Assembly (NCBI GenBank): GCA_002437305.1
Contig: DJOW01000010.1
Span: 1-43,205 of the forward strand
Direction: 5' to 3'
Length of the DNA stretch: 43,205 nucleotides
DNA from: Bacteroidales bacterium UBA6428
GTDB taxonomy: Bacteria; Bacteroidota; Bacteroidia; Bacteroidales; UBA932
Part shown: piece after piece, positions 32,711 to 40,854 of the stretch
Position numbering within the stretch: the stretch's first letter is position 1
Layout: each line of letters begins with the position of its first letter
Notes under the pieces: model-generated
Databases searched by the model: none
Told to the model about the DNA's origin: nothing
Seen by the model: only the letters and a program-made list of their open reading frames with translations
Position numbers and translations under genes: made by a program

Positions 32711-33511
32711 ATGAAGACAATCAAAATGTTTGCGGCCGCCGCGATGATTCTTTCGACAGTGGCCTGCAATTCCGGCAAAGTCAATGGCAAAGCAGAAGGC
32801 GCTGACAGCACAGCCGTTGCCGCCACACCGGCGAAACCTGTAAACGTCAAGGACCTGCTTCCTTCAAAGGCCAGCGTTGACTCAGTCAGCTACCTCCTTG
32901 GTATCCAGCTCGGATCGATGATCAAGAACTACAGCCTTGGGGATCTCAACTTCGGGATGATAAAGAAGGGCGCCGCTGATTTTGTCGCTTCCAAGGGATC
33001 TCCGCGTGACGAGGACTTCGCCAAACAGTTCAAAGTCAACCCAGAGGACATGAACCGCATCATGACCGAGTTCATCGAGAAGAGGGCTGAATATGTAGGA
33101 GCCCTCAACAAGGAGAAAGAGCAGAAGTTCTTCGAGGCCAACCGTAAGAAGGCCGGCGTGCAGGAAACAGAATCCGGCCTCCAGTACATCATCACCGAGG
33201 CTGGCAGTGATGTAAAGCCTGGCAAGCAGGACACTGTCTACGTTCACTACAAACTCGCCCTCACCGATGGCACCGTCATCGAGGAGGTGACCGAGGAGAA
33301 GCCAGCCGTCATGCTTACCCTCAACAGGGTCATCCCTGGTTGGACAGAAGGTCTCCAGCTTCTGGGTGAGGGCGGAAAGGCCACCCTTTTCGTGCCTGCG
33401 GAGCTTGGCTACGGAGAGCGCGGAGCCAATGGAATTGATCCCAACACAACTCTCGTGTTTGATGTCCAGCTTGACTCCATCAAGCAATTTGTAGTTCCTG
33501 TGGAGGAATAG
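32711..33511 (+). CDS. FKBP-type peptidyl-prolyl cis-trans isomerase, predicted lipoprotein
   Basis: This 266-residue protein has a lipoprotein signal (MKTIKMFAAAAMILSTVAC, lipidation at Cys19), so it works in the periplasm, probably tethered to a membrane. Residues about 50-150 form the helical dimerisation domain of the FkpA/Mip group (SYLLGIQLGSMIKN). Residues about 165-266 form the FKBP domain, with TVYVHYKLALTDGTVIEE, VIPGWTEGLQLLGEGGKATLFVPAELGYG and TLVFDVQLDSI. It likely assists folding of exported proteins. A strong hairpin after the stop ends transcription. Confidence 0.93.
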   Translation: MKTIKMFAAAAMILSTVACNSGKVNGKAEGADSTAVAATPAKPVNVKDLLPSKASVDSVSYLLGIQLGSMIKNYSLGDLNFGMIKKGAADFVASKGSPRDEDFAKQFKVNPEDMNRIMTEFIEKRAEYVGALNKEKEQKFFEANRKKAGVQETESGLQYIITEAGSDVKPGKQDTVYVHYKLALTDGTVIEEVTEEKPAVMLTLNRVIPGWTEGLQLLGEGGKATLFVPAELGYGERGANGIDPNTTLVFDVQLDSIKQFVVPVEE

Positions 33512-33536
33512 TCTTCCGCTCCAGGCAACCAAGACA

Positions 33537-33577
33537 AAGCCTGCTTCGCGCCACGGGCGCCTAGCAGGTTTAATTTT
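33537..33577 (+). terminator. Terminator after the FKBP gene
   Basis: CCTGCT (33540-33545) pairs with AGCAGG (33563-33568), with an inner GCGCC/GGCGC stem, followed by TTTAATTTTA. A second inverted repeat, CAGATTAAG (33588-33596) and CTTAATCTG (33636-33644), lies just downstream. Confidence 0.7.
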
Positions 33578-33695
33578 ATCACGGACACAGATTAAGAGCG
33601 ACCTTCAAAAAAAAGCCCGCATCATCTTAAGGAATCTTAATCTGAGGCAATTATTTTCATGTTACTGAACAACCACCAATCAACAAATAAAGAAT

Positions 33696-34136
33696 ATGTC
33701 AGCATTCGAAATTGAAGGCCGGATCAAGCAGAAACTTGCCAGACAGAGTGGCCAGAGTTCCAAAGGCGCATGGACAAAGCAAGATTTTGTCCTTGAATAC
33801 CAAGACGGCAACTACCCCGCTGAAATCTGTTTCACGGCATTCGGCAACGACAAGGTCGCTGATCTGGACAAGCACCAAATAGGAGATCAGGTCAAAGTGG
33901 CTTTCAACCTAAGGGCAAGGGAGTACAACGGACGCTGGTACAATGACGTGCGCGTCTGGAAGATTTCTCCGGCGGGAAATGAGGCCAAGGCTCCCGAACA
34001 GCAGGCTGGACACAAGGCATCCCAGGATTACAGTCCTGCGCCTCAGCCAAATTATGGCGCTCAGCCCCAAGCGGCTCCGGCGCCTACCATTGATGATCTT
34101 CCAGCGGATGATCCAGGAAACGACCTTCCGTTCTAA
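33696..34136 (+). CDS. DUF3127 protein with acidic SSB-like tail
   Basis: This 146-residue protein belongs to a family that is widespread in Bacteroidota and of unknown function. Residues about 1-88 look like a small beta-barrel (FEIEGRIKQKLARQSGQ, KQDFVLEYQDGNYPAEICF, EYNGRWYNDVRVWKI), consistent with an OB-like fold. A Pro/Gln/Ala-rich linker follows. The end is DDLPADDPGNDLPF, reminiscent of the acidic C-terminal tip of single-stranded DNA-binding proteins that recruits repair proteins. DNA binding is an inference from this layout. Its stop codon overlaps the miaA stop by 4 bases on the other strand. Confidence 0.8.
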   Translation: MSAFEIEGRIKQKLARQSGQSSKGAWTKQDFVLEYQDGNYPAEICFTAFGNDKVADLDKHQIGDQVKVAFNLRAREYNGRWYNDVRVWKISPAGNEAKAPEQQAGHKASQDYSPAPQPNYGAQPQAAPAPTIDDLPADDPGNDLPF

Positions 34137-34999
34137 ACATCAATCCAACGGATGGAGGGATCCCTGCGCCACCAGGTGAGCTGCTTCTTCGCGTAATGGC
34201 GAGTGTTTCTCTGGATGAGACGTATAGCCTCATCCAGAGAAATCTTATTATCAAGATATTCAAAGATTTCCTTATAACCGACGGTCTGAAGCGCCTGGCA
34301 ATCACGGTACGGCGACAACGACCGGACCTCTTCCACCAGCCCGCCGTCAACCATGTCCAGCACCCTCCGGTCTATCCGCGAATACAATTCCTCCCGCGAC
34401 CTTGCAAGCCCGACTTTTTCAATCTCGAAGGAGCGTCTGCACCTTCCGCCTGTCTTGAACGAGGAGAACGGCATTCCAGAGACCAGACAAACCTCCAAAG
34501 CCCTGATGACTCTCTGGCTGTTGCGGGTGTCAATCTGTGAATATGTCAGCGGATCCTTCAGCCTCAGCTCCTCGGCGAGAGTCCCAACCCCCTCCTTTCC
34601 AAGCCTTTCCCACAATTCGGAGCGCAAGGCAGGATCTCCGTCCGGAAGGTTGTCCAGCCCGTTGCACACAGCGTCTATGTAAAACATTGAGCCACCCGTC
34701 ATCACCAGCGTCTCGTGTCCCTCATCGAAGAGTTTCTCGACAAGGGCCACCGCCTCCTGCTCGTAATCTCCCGCCGTGTAGGAATTGGTGACAGGAACGG
34801 TCTGGATGAAATAATGCTTCACGGCGGCAAGCTGCGAAGCACCCGGGACAGCGGTCCCGATCGACATATTCTTAAAAAGTTGGCGGGAGTCGCAGGAAAT
34901 CACCGGCGAGCCATATTCCAAGGCCTTGCCGACGCTGAAATCAGTCTTGCCGACAGCGGTAGGTCCAAGTATTATGAGAAGCCGCCGTGACATGTTCAT
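34133..34999 (-). CDS. miaA: tRNA dimethylallyltransferase (isopentenyladenosine-37 synthesis)
   Basis: This 288-residue enzyme transfers a dimethylallyl group to A37 of tRNAs reading UNN codons, including the tRNA-Leu(CAA) in this window and tRNA-Phe and tRNA-Tyr. ILGPTAVGKTDFSVG is the P-loop, ISCDSRQLFKNMSIGTAVPG the conserved Asp region, and MTGGSMFYIDAVCNGLD the prenyl-binding part. R-rich and YAKKQLTWWRRD segments close the protein. It starts 2 bases after the stop of the pRiA4b ORF-3-like gene and probably shares its promoter at 35620-35651. Confidence 0.95.
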   Translation of the reverse strand: MNMSRRLLIILGPTAVGKTDFSVGKALEYGSPVISCDSRQLFKNMSIGTAVPGASQLAAVKHYFIQTVPVTNSYTAGDYEQEAVALVEKLFDEGHETLVMTGGSMFYIDAVCNGLDNLPDGDPALRSELWERLGKEGVGTLAEELRLKDPLTYSQIDTRNSQRVIRALEVCLVSGMPFSSFKTGGRCRRSFEIEKVGLARSREELYSRIDRRVLDMVDGGLVEEVRSLSPYRDCQALQTVGYKEIFEYLDNKISLDEAIRLIQRNTRHYAKKQLTWWRRDPSIRWIDV

Positions 35000-35001
35000 T
35001 A

Positions 35002-35595
35002 TCAGATGTCCAGATCCTCGGTCCCGTCGAAGACGATCTTTCCGTCCTCGTCGTCATCGTCCTCTTCCTCGTCGTCATCATCCGCGTCCTCGTCAGGAAG
35101 TGGAGACGGGCCGCCTTCTCCGTCATCATCATCATCTGGTCCCCAGTCCGGCTTCTGCCCTGGAAGATGCCTCTGAGAGTCAGGGAGATCCTCAAAGGCC
35201 ACATACCCGTTCTCAAACTCAATGGGATTTGGTCCCTTTGACTCCACGATTCTTGGGGTGCATCCAGGCTTATCCTCTGTCCCCTCAAATGTGACCATCA
35301 CGCTTTTTCGGTTAGGCACATCGTAGAAGTACTGAAACGAGGCCACTCCGGCCTTGACAGTCTGCGCCACCGTGATGTTGTCCACAGTGCCGCTGCCAAG
35401 GTCAAAAAGACCATAGCGGGCGACAACACCTAGTCCAGCATCCAAAGCCTTAAACATAATCAGCTGATCCTGAGGAAATTCCATGTCGGCACGCATCTGC
35501 TTGTGAAACTCGTAAAGAGTAGTTTCACCTCTCATCTCATAAACCCGGTAGAATCCTTTGATTCCTGTAAGAGTAACCCTGAATTTATATACCAT
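35002..35595 (-). CDS. Plasmid pRiA4b ORF-3-like protein with Asp-rich tail
   Basis: This 197-residue protein has an N-terminal part (MVYKFRVTLTGIKGFYRVYE, TLYEFHKQM) matching the pRiA4b ORF-3/IS1096 TnpR-like family of small alpha-beta domains of unknown function. From about residue 145 the sequence turns extremely acidic, with runs of Asp and Glu, and ends KIVFDGTEDLDI. Despite the family name, nothing here marks it as part of a mobile element. It is the first gene before miaA on this strand and has a perfect promoter. Confidence 0.75.
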   Translation of the reverse strand: MVYKFRVTLTGIKGFYRVYEMRGETTLYEFHKQMRADMEFPQDQLIMFKALDAGLGVVARYGLFDLGSGTVDNITVAQTVKAGVASFQYFYDVPNRKSVMVTFEGTEDKPGCTPRIVESKGPNPIEFENGYVAFEDLPDSQRHLPGQKPDWGPDDDDDGEGGPSPLPDEDADDDDEEEDDDDEDGKIVFDGTEDLDI

Positions 35596-35619
35596 AAATA
35601 TTTTGATTCAAAACCATTC

Positions 35620-35651
35620 CAAAATTACAAAATTTCCCGTTCCGTTGCAAA
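35620..35651 (-). promoter_or_regulatory. Promoter of the pRiA4b-like gene and miaA
   Basis: On the minus strand TTTG (35651-35648), exactly 20 bases, then TAATTTTG (35627-35620): full consensus. Its -33 element abuts that of the divergent promoter for the IMPACT-pyrB unit. Confidence 0.75.
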
Positions 35652-35675
35652 ATTATGTGAAAAACGCTATTTTCG
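35645..35675 (+). promoter_or_regulatory. Promoter of the IMPACT-family gene and pyrB
   Basis: TTG (35645-35647), exactly 20 bases, then TATTTTCG (35668-35675), one base from TAnnTTTG. The ATG of the first gene is 10 bases downstream, so the message has only a few untranslated bases. Confidence 0.6.
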
Positions 35676-35685
35676 TGTTTTAGGA

Positions 35686-36306
35686 ATGGAGGCACCAGAA
35701 AACATCATCCGAGACTCCTACAGGAGCATCCCCGGACCGGCTGAAGGGCTGTTCAAAGACAAGGGCAGCCGCTTCATCTCCTTCGCTTTTCCCGTCGAGA
35801 CAGAAGAGGAGGTCAAAGGAATAGTCAGCGATCTTAAAAAAAAGTACCATGACGCACGCCATCACTGCTACGCCTACCGCCTGGGCTATCTGGGAGACAA
35901 GTTCAGGGCGAACGATGACGGAGAGCCGTCCTCCTCAGCGGGCAGGCCGATTCTCGGACAGATAGACTCCAGGGGACTGAGCGATGTGCTTGTGGTCGTC
36001 GTGCGCTACTTCGGGGGAATCAAACTCGGAATCCCGGGACTGATAAGAGCCTACAAAACGTCCACAGCGGAAGCGCTTGACAAAGCCGGGAGCATTGAGA
36101 AGATAGCCGGAAAATGGTTCACGGTCCGATTCGGCTATGACGAGATGAACAGCGTGATGAAAATTCTCAAGGACATGGAACTAAGGCAGCGCGGACAGGA
36201 CTTCGGAACAGAGTGTTCGCTCCAGGCCTGGGTCAGGCTTTCCTCCGAGCATGACTTCAGAACAAAAATCGGAAAGATCAACAATTGTAGCGTAAACGAA
36301 CTTTAA
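35686..36306 (+). CDS. IMPACT/YigZ family protein (UPF0029)
   Basis: This 206-residue protein starts at 35686 (MEAPENIIRDSYRSIPGPAEGLF), supported by the promoter just upstream; the open frame back to 35503 runs through the promoter and the divergent gene. The IMPACT fold (residues about 20-130) is marked by KGSRFISFAFPVETEEEV, DARHHCYAYRLG, NDDGEPSSSAGRPIL and VVRYFGGIKLGIPGLIRAY. A ferredoxin-like C-terminal domain follows. Bacterial members are linked to ribosome or translation quality functions, but the role is not settled. pyrB follows after 11 bases. Confidence 0.9.
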   Translation: MEAPENIIRDSYRSIPGPAEGLFKDKGSRFISFAFPVETEEEVKGIVSDLKKKYHDARHHCYAYRLGYLGDKFRANDDGEPSSSAGRPILGQIDSRGLSDVLVVVVRYFGGIKLGIPGLIRAYKTSTAEALDKAGSIEKIAGKWFTVRFGYDEMNSVMKILKDMELRQRGQDFGTECSLQAWVRLSSEHDFRTKIGKINNCSVNEL

Positions 36307-36317
36307 ACCAAAAAATT

Positions 36318-37223
36318 ATGCCTAAAAATCTCATTTCGATCCAAGATTTCACAAAGGATGAGATTCTCCACATCCTTGAGGTAGCGAAGGAATTCGAGGC
36401 CAACCGGGAGCAAGATTTTCTCGCCGGCAAGGTGGTGGCCTGCCTGTTCTTTGAACCATCGACAAGAACGAGGCTCTCATTCGAGGCGGCGGTCAACAGA
36501 CTGGGAGCCAGGGTGATCGGATTCCCTGACAACCGCAACACCAGCCAGACGAAGGGTGAGACCCTGGAGGACACCATAAAGATTGTGTCCAACTATGTGG
36601 ACATGATCGTCATGAGGCATCCTCAGGCCGGAGCCGCGGACATAGCGGCCTCGGTGGCCTCCGTGCCTGTGATCAACGCCGGAGATGGAGCCAACCAGCA
36701 CCCGACGCAGACTCTTCTTGACCTCTACGCAATCGAAAAGACCCAAGGCAGGCTCAACGGACTGACTGTTGACATGGTCGGAGACCTTAAGTACGGACGC
36801 GCCGTCCACTCGCTTGTGGAAGCCCTGCGCTGGTTCGACCCACATTTCATATTCACATCCCCGGAGGAGTTGGACATGCCGAGGAAATACATCGAGATGC
36901 TTGACCGCGAGGGTGTCTCCTACCGTCAGACCGACAGGATCGAGGACGGACTGGACACCTGCGATGTTCTTTACATGACCAGGGTCCAGCAGGAGAGGTT
37001 CCCCGACATGGATGAATATAATAAAGTCAAGGATGTCTACCGCCTGACCGCATCGATGCTTGGTTCGGTCAAGCCAAACATGAAGATCCTGCACCCGCTG
37101 CCTAGGGTCAACGAGATCTCCACCGATGTGGACGGGACACCTTACGCCTACTATTTCCAGCAGGCCGGAGGGGGGATGTACGTCAGAATGGCGATCATCT
37201 CCTACCTTTTGGGCTACAGGTAA
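36318..37223 (+). CDS. pyrB: Aspartate carbamoyltransferase catalytic subunit
   Basis: This 301-residue enzyme makes N-carbamoyl-aspartate from carbamoyl phosphate and aspartate, the first committed step of pyrimidine synthesis. The carbamoyl-phosphate motif FFEPSTRTRLSFEAA is near residue 45-60, with DGANQHPTQTLLDLY in the middle and HPLPRVNEIS near the end. No pyrI regulatory subunit gene follows, although pyrB-pyrI is a common pair in Bacteroidota; the next gene is serC. Either pyrI lies elsewhere or this enzyme lacks the nucleotide-sensing subunit. Confidence 0.95.
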   Translation: MPKNLISIQDFTKDEILHILEVAKEFEANREQDFLAGKVVACLFFEPSTRTRLSFEAAVNRLGARVIGFPDNRNTSQTKGETLEDTIKIVSNYVDMIVMRHPQAGAADIAASVASVPVINAGDGANQHPTQTLLDLYAIEKTQGRLNGLTVDMVGDLKYGRAVHSLVEALRWFDPHFIFTSPEELDMPRKYIEMLDREGVSYRQTDRIEDGLDTCDVLYMTRVQQERFPDMDEYNKVKDVYRLTASMLGSVKPNMKILHPLPRVNEISTDVDGTPYAYYFQQAGGGMYVRMAIISYLLGYR

Positions 37224-37395
37224 GTTCCCCGTACGAACATCTACACAAAGCCATCCTGCACAGGCGAAAAAATCGTCAAATGCACTTTATTTTACGGCAA
37301 ATATTGGGTAAATCCTTTTAATTGTCTATATTTACCGCGAAATTGGTTTCGATTTCAAACCGCGATGTTTATGATACTTTGAAATTAAAATAAAA

Positions 37396-38469
37396 ATGAA
37401 GAAAGTACACGTTTTCAACGCCGGCCCTTGCCTGCTTCCGCAGGTGGCCATCGACAATGCCATTGAGGCCTTGAAGGATTTCAAAGGCACGGGGGTTTCC
37501 GTTCTGAGCATCTCCCACCGCACGAAAGAGTGGGACGCCACGATGGACGAGTGCCGCGCGCTCTGGAGAGAGCTTTTGAATATTCCTGACACCCATGAGG
37601 TTGTGTTCCTTGGTGGTGGCGCGTCATTGCAGTTCCTCTATGTGGCGATGAACTATCTTGAAAAGAAGGCCGCCTACCTTGAGACCGGCGTCTGGGCCAA
37701 GAAAGCCCTCAAGGAAGCGAAGGGAATAGGCGAGGCGTACGCTCTCGCAAGCTCGGCAGACAAGAACTACTCTTATATCCCTAAAGGCTACGGGATCCCT
37801 ACGGACATCGACTACTTCCACATCACCACCAACAACACCATCTACGGCACTGAGATTAAGGAGGACATCGACTGCCCGGTCCCTCTGATCGCCGACATGT
37901 CGTCCGACATCATGAGCCGTCCTGTGGACGTGAGCAAGTACGACCTCATCTACGGAGGCGCCCAGAAGAATGTCGGCCCCGCCGGAGTGATCTTCGCCAT
38001 CATCAGGAAGGATTCCCTGGGAAGGGTTTCAAGATATCTTCCGTCCATGCTCGACTACCGCAACCACATCGAGAAGTTGTCCATGTACAACACCCCTCCT
38101 GTGTTCTCGATCTTCGTGATGAACGAGACCCTTAAGTGGCTCAAGAGCATCGGTGGGGTTCCGGCCATCCAGAAGATAAACCAGCGCAAGTCTGACCTGC
38201 TATATTCAGAGATCGACCGCAACACTCTGTTTGTCGGCACCGCCGCGAAGGAAGACCGTTCGCTTATGAACGTCTGCTTTGTGATGGCTCCGGGCCGGGA
38301 GGCTCTTCAGGACGAGTTCCTGGCCTTCGCCAAGGAGCGCGGAATGATCGGCATCAAGGGACACCGCTCGGTAGGTGGCTTCAGGGCTTCCATCTACAAC
38401 GCCTGCACGGTAGAGGATGTCCAGGCTCTTGTGGATTGCATGAAGGAATTCGAGGAACTTAAGAAATAA
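37396..38469 (+). CDS. serC: Phosphoserine aminotransferase
   Basis: This 357-residue PLP enzyme converts 3-phosphohydroxypyruvate and glutamate to phosphoserine. NAGPCLLPQVAIDNA, SHRTKEWD, LGGGASLQFLYV, and the cofactor Lys in YGGAQKNVGPAGV are characteristic. The C-terminus contains GHRSVGGFRASIYNA. The 172-base gap upstream holds no gene; ATACTTTG at 37374-37381 is a near-consensus -7 box and GGTAAAT/ATTTACC (37307-37336) a short hairpin. serA follows after 6 bases, so the two form a serine-synthesis unit. Confidence 0.96.
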   Translation: MKKVHVFNAGPCLLPQVAIDNAIEALKDFKGTGVSVLSISHRTKEWDATMDECRALWRELLNIPDTHEVVFLGGGASLQFLYVAMNYLEKKAAYLETGVWAKKALKEAKGIGEAYALASSADKNYSYIPKGYGIPTDIDYFHITTNNTIYGTEIKEDIDCPVPLIADMSSDIMSRPVDVSKYDLIYGGAQKNVGPAGVIFAIIRKDSLGRVSRYLPSMLDYRNHIEKLSMYNTPPVFSIFVMNETLKWLKSIGGVPAIQKINQRKSDLLYSEIDRNTLFVGTAAKEDRSLMNVCFVMAPGREALQDEFLAFAKERGMIGIKGHRSVGGFRASIYNACTVEDVQALVDCMKEFEELKK

Positions 38470-38475
38470 CTCATC

Positions 38476-39396
38476 ATGAAGATATTAGTAGCCACACAGA
38501 AGCCTTTCTCAGCGGCGGCCGTCGCCGGGATCAAGGAGATTGTCACCGCAGCGGGACACGAATTCGCGACGATTGAGAAATATGCTGACGCTTCGGAGCT
38601 CGTCGCGGCTGTCGCTGATGTGGACGCCCTCATCATCCGTTCCGACAAAGTCACCGAGGAAGTGCTTGACGCCGCCAAGAATCTGAAGATCGTTGTGCGT
38701 GCCGGAGCCGGCTACGACAATGTGGATCTGGCCGCTGCCACAGCCCATAAAGTGGTCGTGATGAACACTCCCGGGCAGAACTCCAACGCTGTCGCCGAGC
38801 TCGCCATCGCGATGATGATCTACATGAGCCGCAACCAATTCACCCCTGCCACAGGCACTGAGATCCAGGGCAAGAAGCTCGGAATCCAGGCTTTCGGCAA
38901 CGTTGGCCGTCTGGTCGGCAAGAAGGCCGAGGCCCTGGGGATGAGCGTGATGGCCATCGATCCGTTCATCCCTGCGGAGAAGATCCGCGAGGCCGGGGCA
39001 GAGCCCGCCGACTCGCTTGAGCACATGTACTCAGAATGCGACTTCATCTCCGTGCATATTCCCGCCACCCCTCAGACCATCGGTACGATCGGCCACGGCC
39101 TGATCACCAAAATGCCTAAGGGCGCCTGCCTGGTGAACACCGCACGCAAGGAGGTCATCGACGAGGCCGGTCTGGAAAAAGCCCTTGAGGAAAGGACCGA
39201 CATTAAGTACGTCACCGACATCGCCCCGGACAACTACGCCGCCCTGAGAGAGAAGTTCGGATTGCGCGTCTTCGCCACTCCGAAAAAGATGGGTGCCCAG
39301 ACCGCCGAGGCCAACATGAACGCCGGTCTCGCCGCCGCGCGTCAGATTGTCGATTTCTTCGCCACAGGCAACACACGTTTCCAGGTCAACAAGTAA
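38476..39396 (+). CDS. serA: D-3-phosphoglycerate dehydrogenase, short form with Lys in place of the catalytic His
   Basis: This 306-residue enzyme oxidises 3-phosphoglycerate to 3-phosphohydroxypyruvate. It has the 2-hydroxyacid dehydrogenase layout: VRAGAGYDNVDLAAA, NAD motif GIQAFGNVGRLVGKKA, and the catalytic Arg in NTARKEVID. Where most family members have TPHLGA, this one reads TPKKMGAQTAEA, so a Lys replaces the usual catalytic His, as described for short type III (K) phosphoglycerate dehydrogenases such as that of Entamoeba. There is no ACT domain, so serine feedback through it is not expected. The gene is 6 bases from serC and ends at a good terminator. Confidence 0.92.
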   Translation: MKILVATQKPFSAAAVAGIKEIVTAAGHEFATIEKYADASELVAAVADVDALIIRSDKVTEEVLDAAKNLKIVVRAGAGYDNVDLAAATAHKVVVMNTPGQNSNAVAELAIAMMIYMSRNQFTPATGTEIQGKKLGIQAFGNVGRLVGKKAEALGMSVMAIDPFIPAEKIREAGAEPADSLEHMYSECDFISVHIPATPQTIGTIGHGLITKMPKGACLVNTARKEVIDEAGLEKALEERTDIKYVTDIAPDNYAALREKFGLRVFATPKKMGAQTAEANMNAGLAAARQIVDFFATGNTRFQVNK

Positions 39397-39410
39397 TCTC
39401 GTGAATATTC

Positions 39411-39447
39411 AGGCGGTGCCCCTGCCTTGACATCGGCACCGCCTTTT
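39411..39447 (+). terminator. Terminator after serC-serA
   Basis: AGGCGGTGCC (39411-39420) and GGCACCGCCT (39435-39444) pair perfectly around a 14-nt loop, with four T residues overlapping the end of the stem. Confidence 0.75.
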
Positions 39448-39570
39448 CAAAGCCCTTTTACACTGCCAGAAGGTGGATCTTCAGTACAGCATAGCGTGAG
39501 GTTTAACTGCCTGAAGGTTAGCCGACAAGGCACGTGGGTATATTCATTCGACATTTTTTCAAAGAATATT

Positions 39571-40812
39571 ATGGTAAGAGTAAAACCGTTCGCGGCGATC
39601 AGGCCGCCAAAAGATATTGTGACAGAAGTGGCAGCACCGCCTTATGACGTGCTTAACTCCGAAGAGGCCAAGGAGATGGCCGGAGAGAAGTCCCTTCTCC
39701 ACATCACCAAGCCGGAGATTGATTTCAACCCGATTCTTGAGGACCACGACCCTAAGGTCTATGACGAGGCCGTGAAGAATTTCAAGGAATGGCAGGCCAA
39801 GGGCTGGCTCAGGCGTGATCCCAAGGAATGCTACTACGTCTACGCCCAGACAATGGACGGCCGCACCCAGTACGGACTCGTTCTCTGCGCCCACACGGAT
39901 GACTACGCTTCCGGCAAGATCAAGAAACATGAGCTCACCCGCAAGGACAAGGAGGATGACAGGATGATCCACGTCCGCATCCAGAACGCCAACATCGAGC
40001 CGGTTTTCTTCGCCTACAAGGACAACAACATCCTCAACGAGATCGTCGCCCAGACCATCAAGAAGGCTCCGGAGTACGATTTCATCGATGAGAACAAGTT
40101 CGGTCACAAGTTCTGGGTGATTGACGATGACAAGACCATCGGCCAGATCACAAGATTGTTCCGGGATGATGTGGACGCTTTCTATGTAGCTGACGGTCAT
40201 CACCGCACGGCAGCGGCGGCTCGCGTCGGAGCCGAGAAGAGGGCGCAGAACCCGAACCACACAGGCAACGAGGAGTACAACTTCTTCATGGCCGTGTGCT
40301 TCCCTGAGAGCCAATTGAAGATCTTGGACTACAACCGTGTCGTGAAGGATCTCAACGGTCTTTCAAAGGAACAGTTCCTGTCGGCTCTTGAGGAGAACTT
40401 CACCGTCCGCGAGATGGGTGAGAAGATCTACCATCCTGACCACCTGCACAACTTCTCTATGTACCTTGACGGAAAGTGGTACTCTCTGGAGGCGCTCCCC
40501 GGCAGGTATGATGACAAGGATCCGATCGGAGTTCTGGATGTTACGATCCTCTCGAATCTCGTACTTGACAAAATCCTTGGAATCAAGGACCTGCGCACGG
40601 ACAAGAGAATCGATTTCGTGGGCGGAATCAGAGGTCTCGGCGAACTTAAGCGCAGGGTTGACAGCGGTGAGATGAAGGTGGCTTTCGCCCTTTACCCTGT
40701 CTCCATGCAGCAGCTCATCGACATCGCCGACACCGGCAACATCATGCCTCCGAAGACCACATGGTTCGAGCCGAAGCTCCGTTCCGGCCTCGCCATCCAC
40801 ACACTCGATTAG
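39571..40812 (+). CDS. DUF1015 family protein
   Basis: This 413-residue protein starts at 39571 (MVRVKPFAAIRPPKDIVTEVAAPPYDVL), the conserved N-terminus; the frame back to 39427 is intergenic. Conserved family parts include AAPPYDVLNSEEA, YYVYAQTMDGRTQYG, FYVADGHHRTAAAARV and GGIRGLGELKRRVDSGE. The function is unknown. Family members regularly follow serine or phosphoglycerate genes, and a kinase-like or SerK-related role has been proposed for relatives, but nothing here proves it. Downstream of the stop lies the 71-bp repeat array. Confidence 0.88.
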   Translation: MVRVKPFAAIRPPKDIVTEVAAPPYDVLNSEEAKEMAGEKSLLHITKPEIDFNPILEDHDPKVYDEAVKNFKEWQAKGWLRRDPKECYYVYAQTMDGRTQYGLVLCAHTDDYASGKIKKHELTRKDKEDDRMIHVRIQNANIEPVFFAYKDNNILNEIVAQTIKKAPEYDFIDENKFGHKFWVIDDDKTIGQITRLFRDDVDAFYVADGHHRTAAAARVGAEKRAQNPNHTGNEEYNFFMAVCFPESQLKILDYNRVVKDLNGLSKEQFLSALEENFTVREMGEKIYHPDHLHNFSMYLDGKWYSLEALPGRYDDKDPIGVLDVTILSNLVLDKILGIKDLRTDKRIDFVGGIRGLGELKRRVDSGEMKVAFALYPVSMQQLIDIADTGNIMPPKTTWFEPKLRSGLAIHTLD

Positions 40813-40854
40813 AAGCATCACGACCTTCCAGGCACCTAGTCGCTGAGTCTGTGG

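Noticed and set aside
38476..39396. serA as a pseudogene because of the missing catalytic His
   Set aside because: The frame is intact, the rest of the active site is present, and a Lys at this position is known for short type III enzymes.
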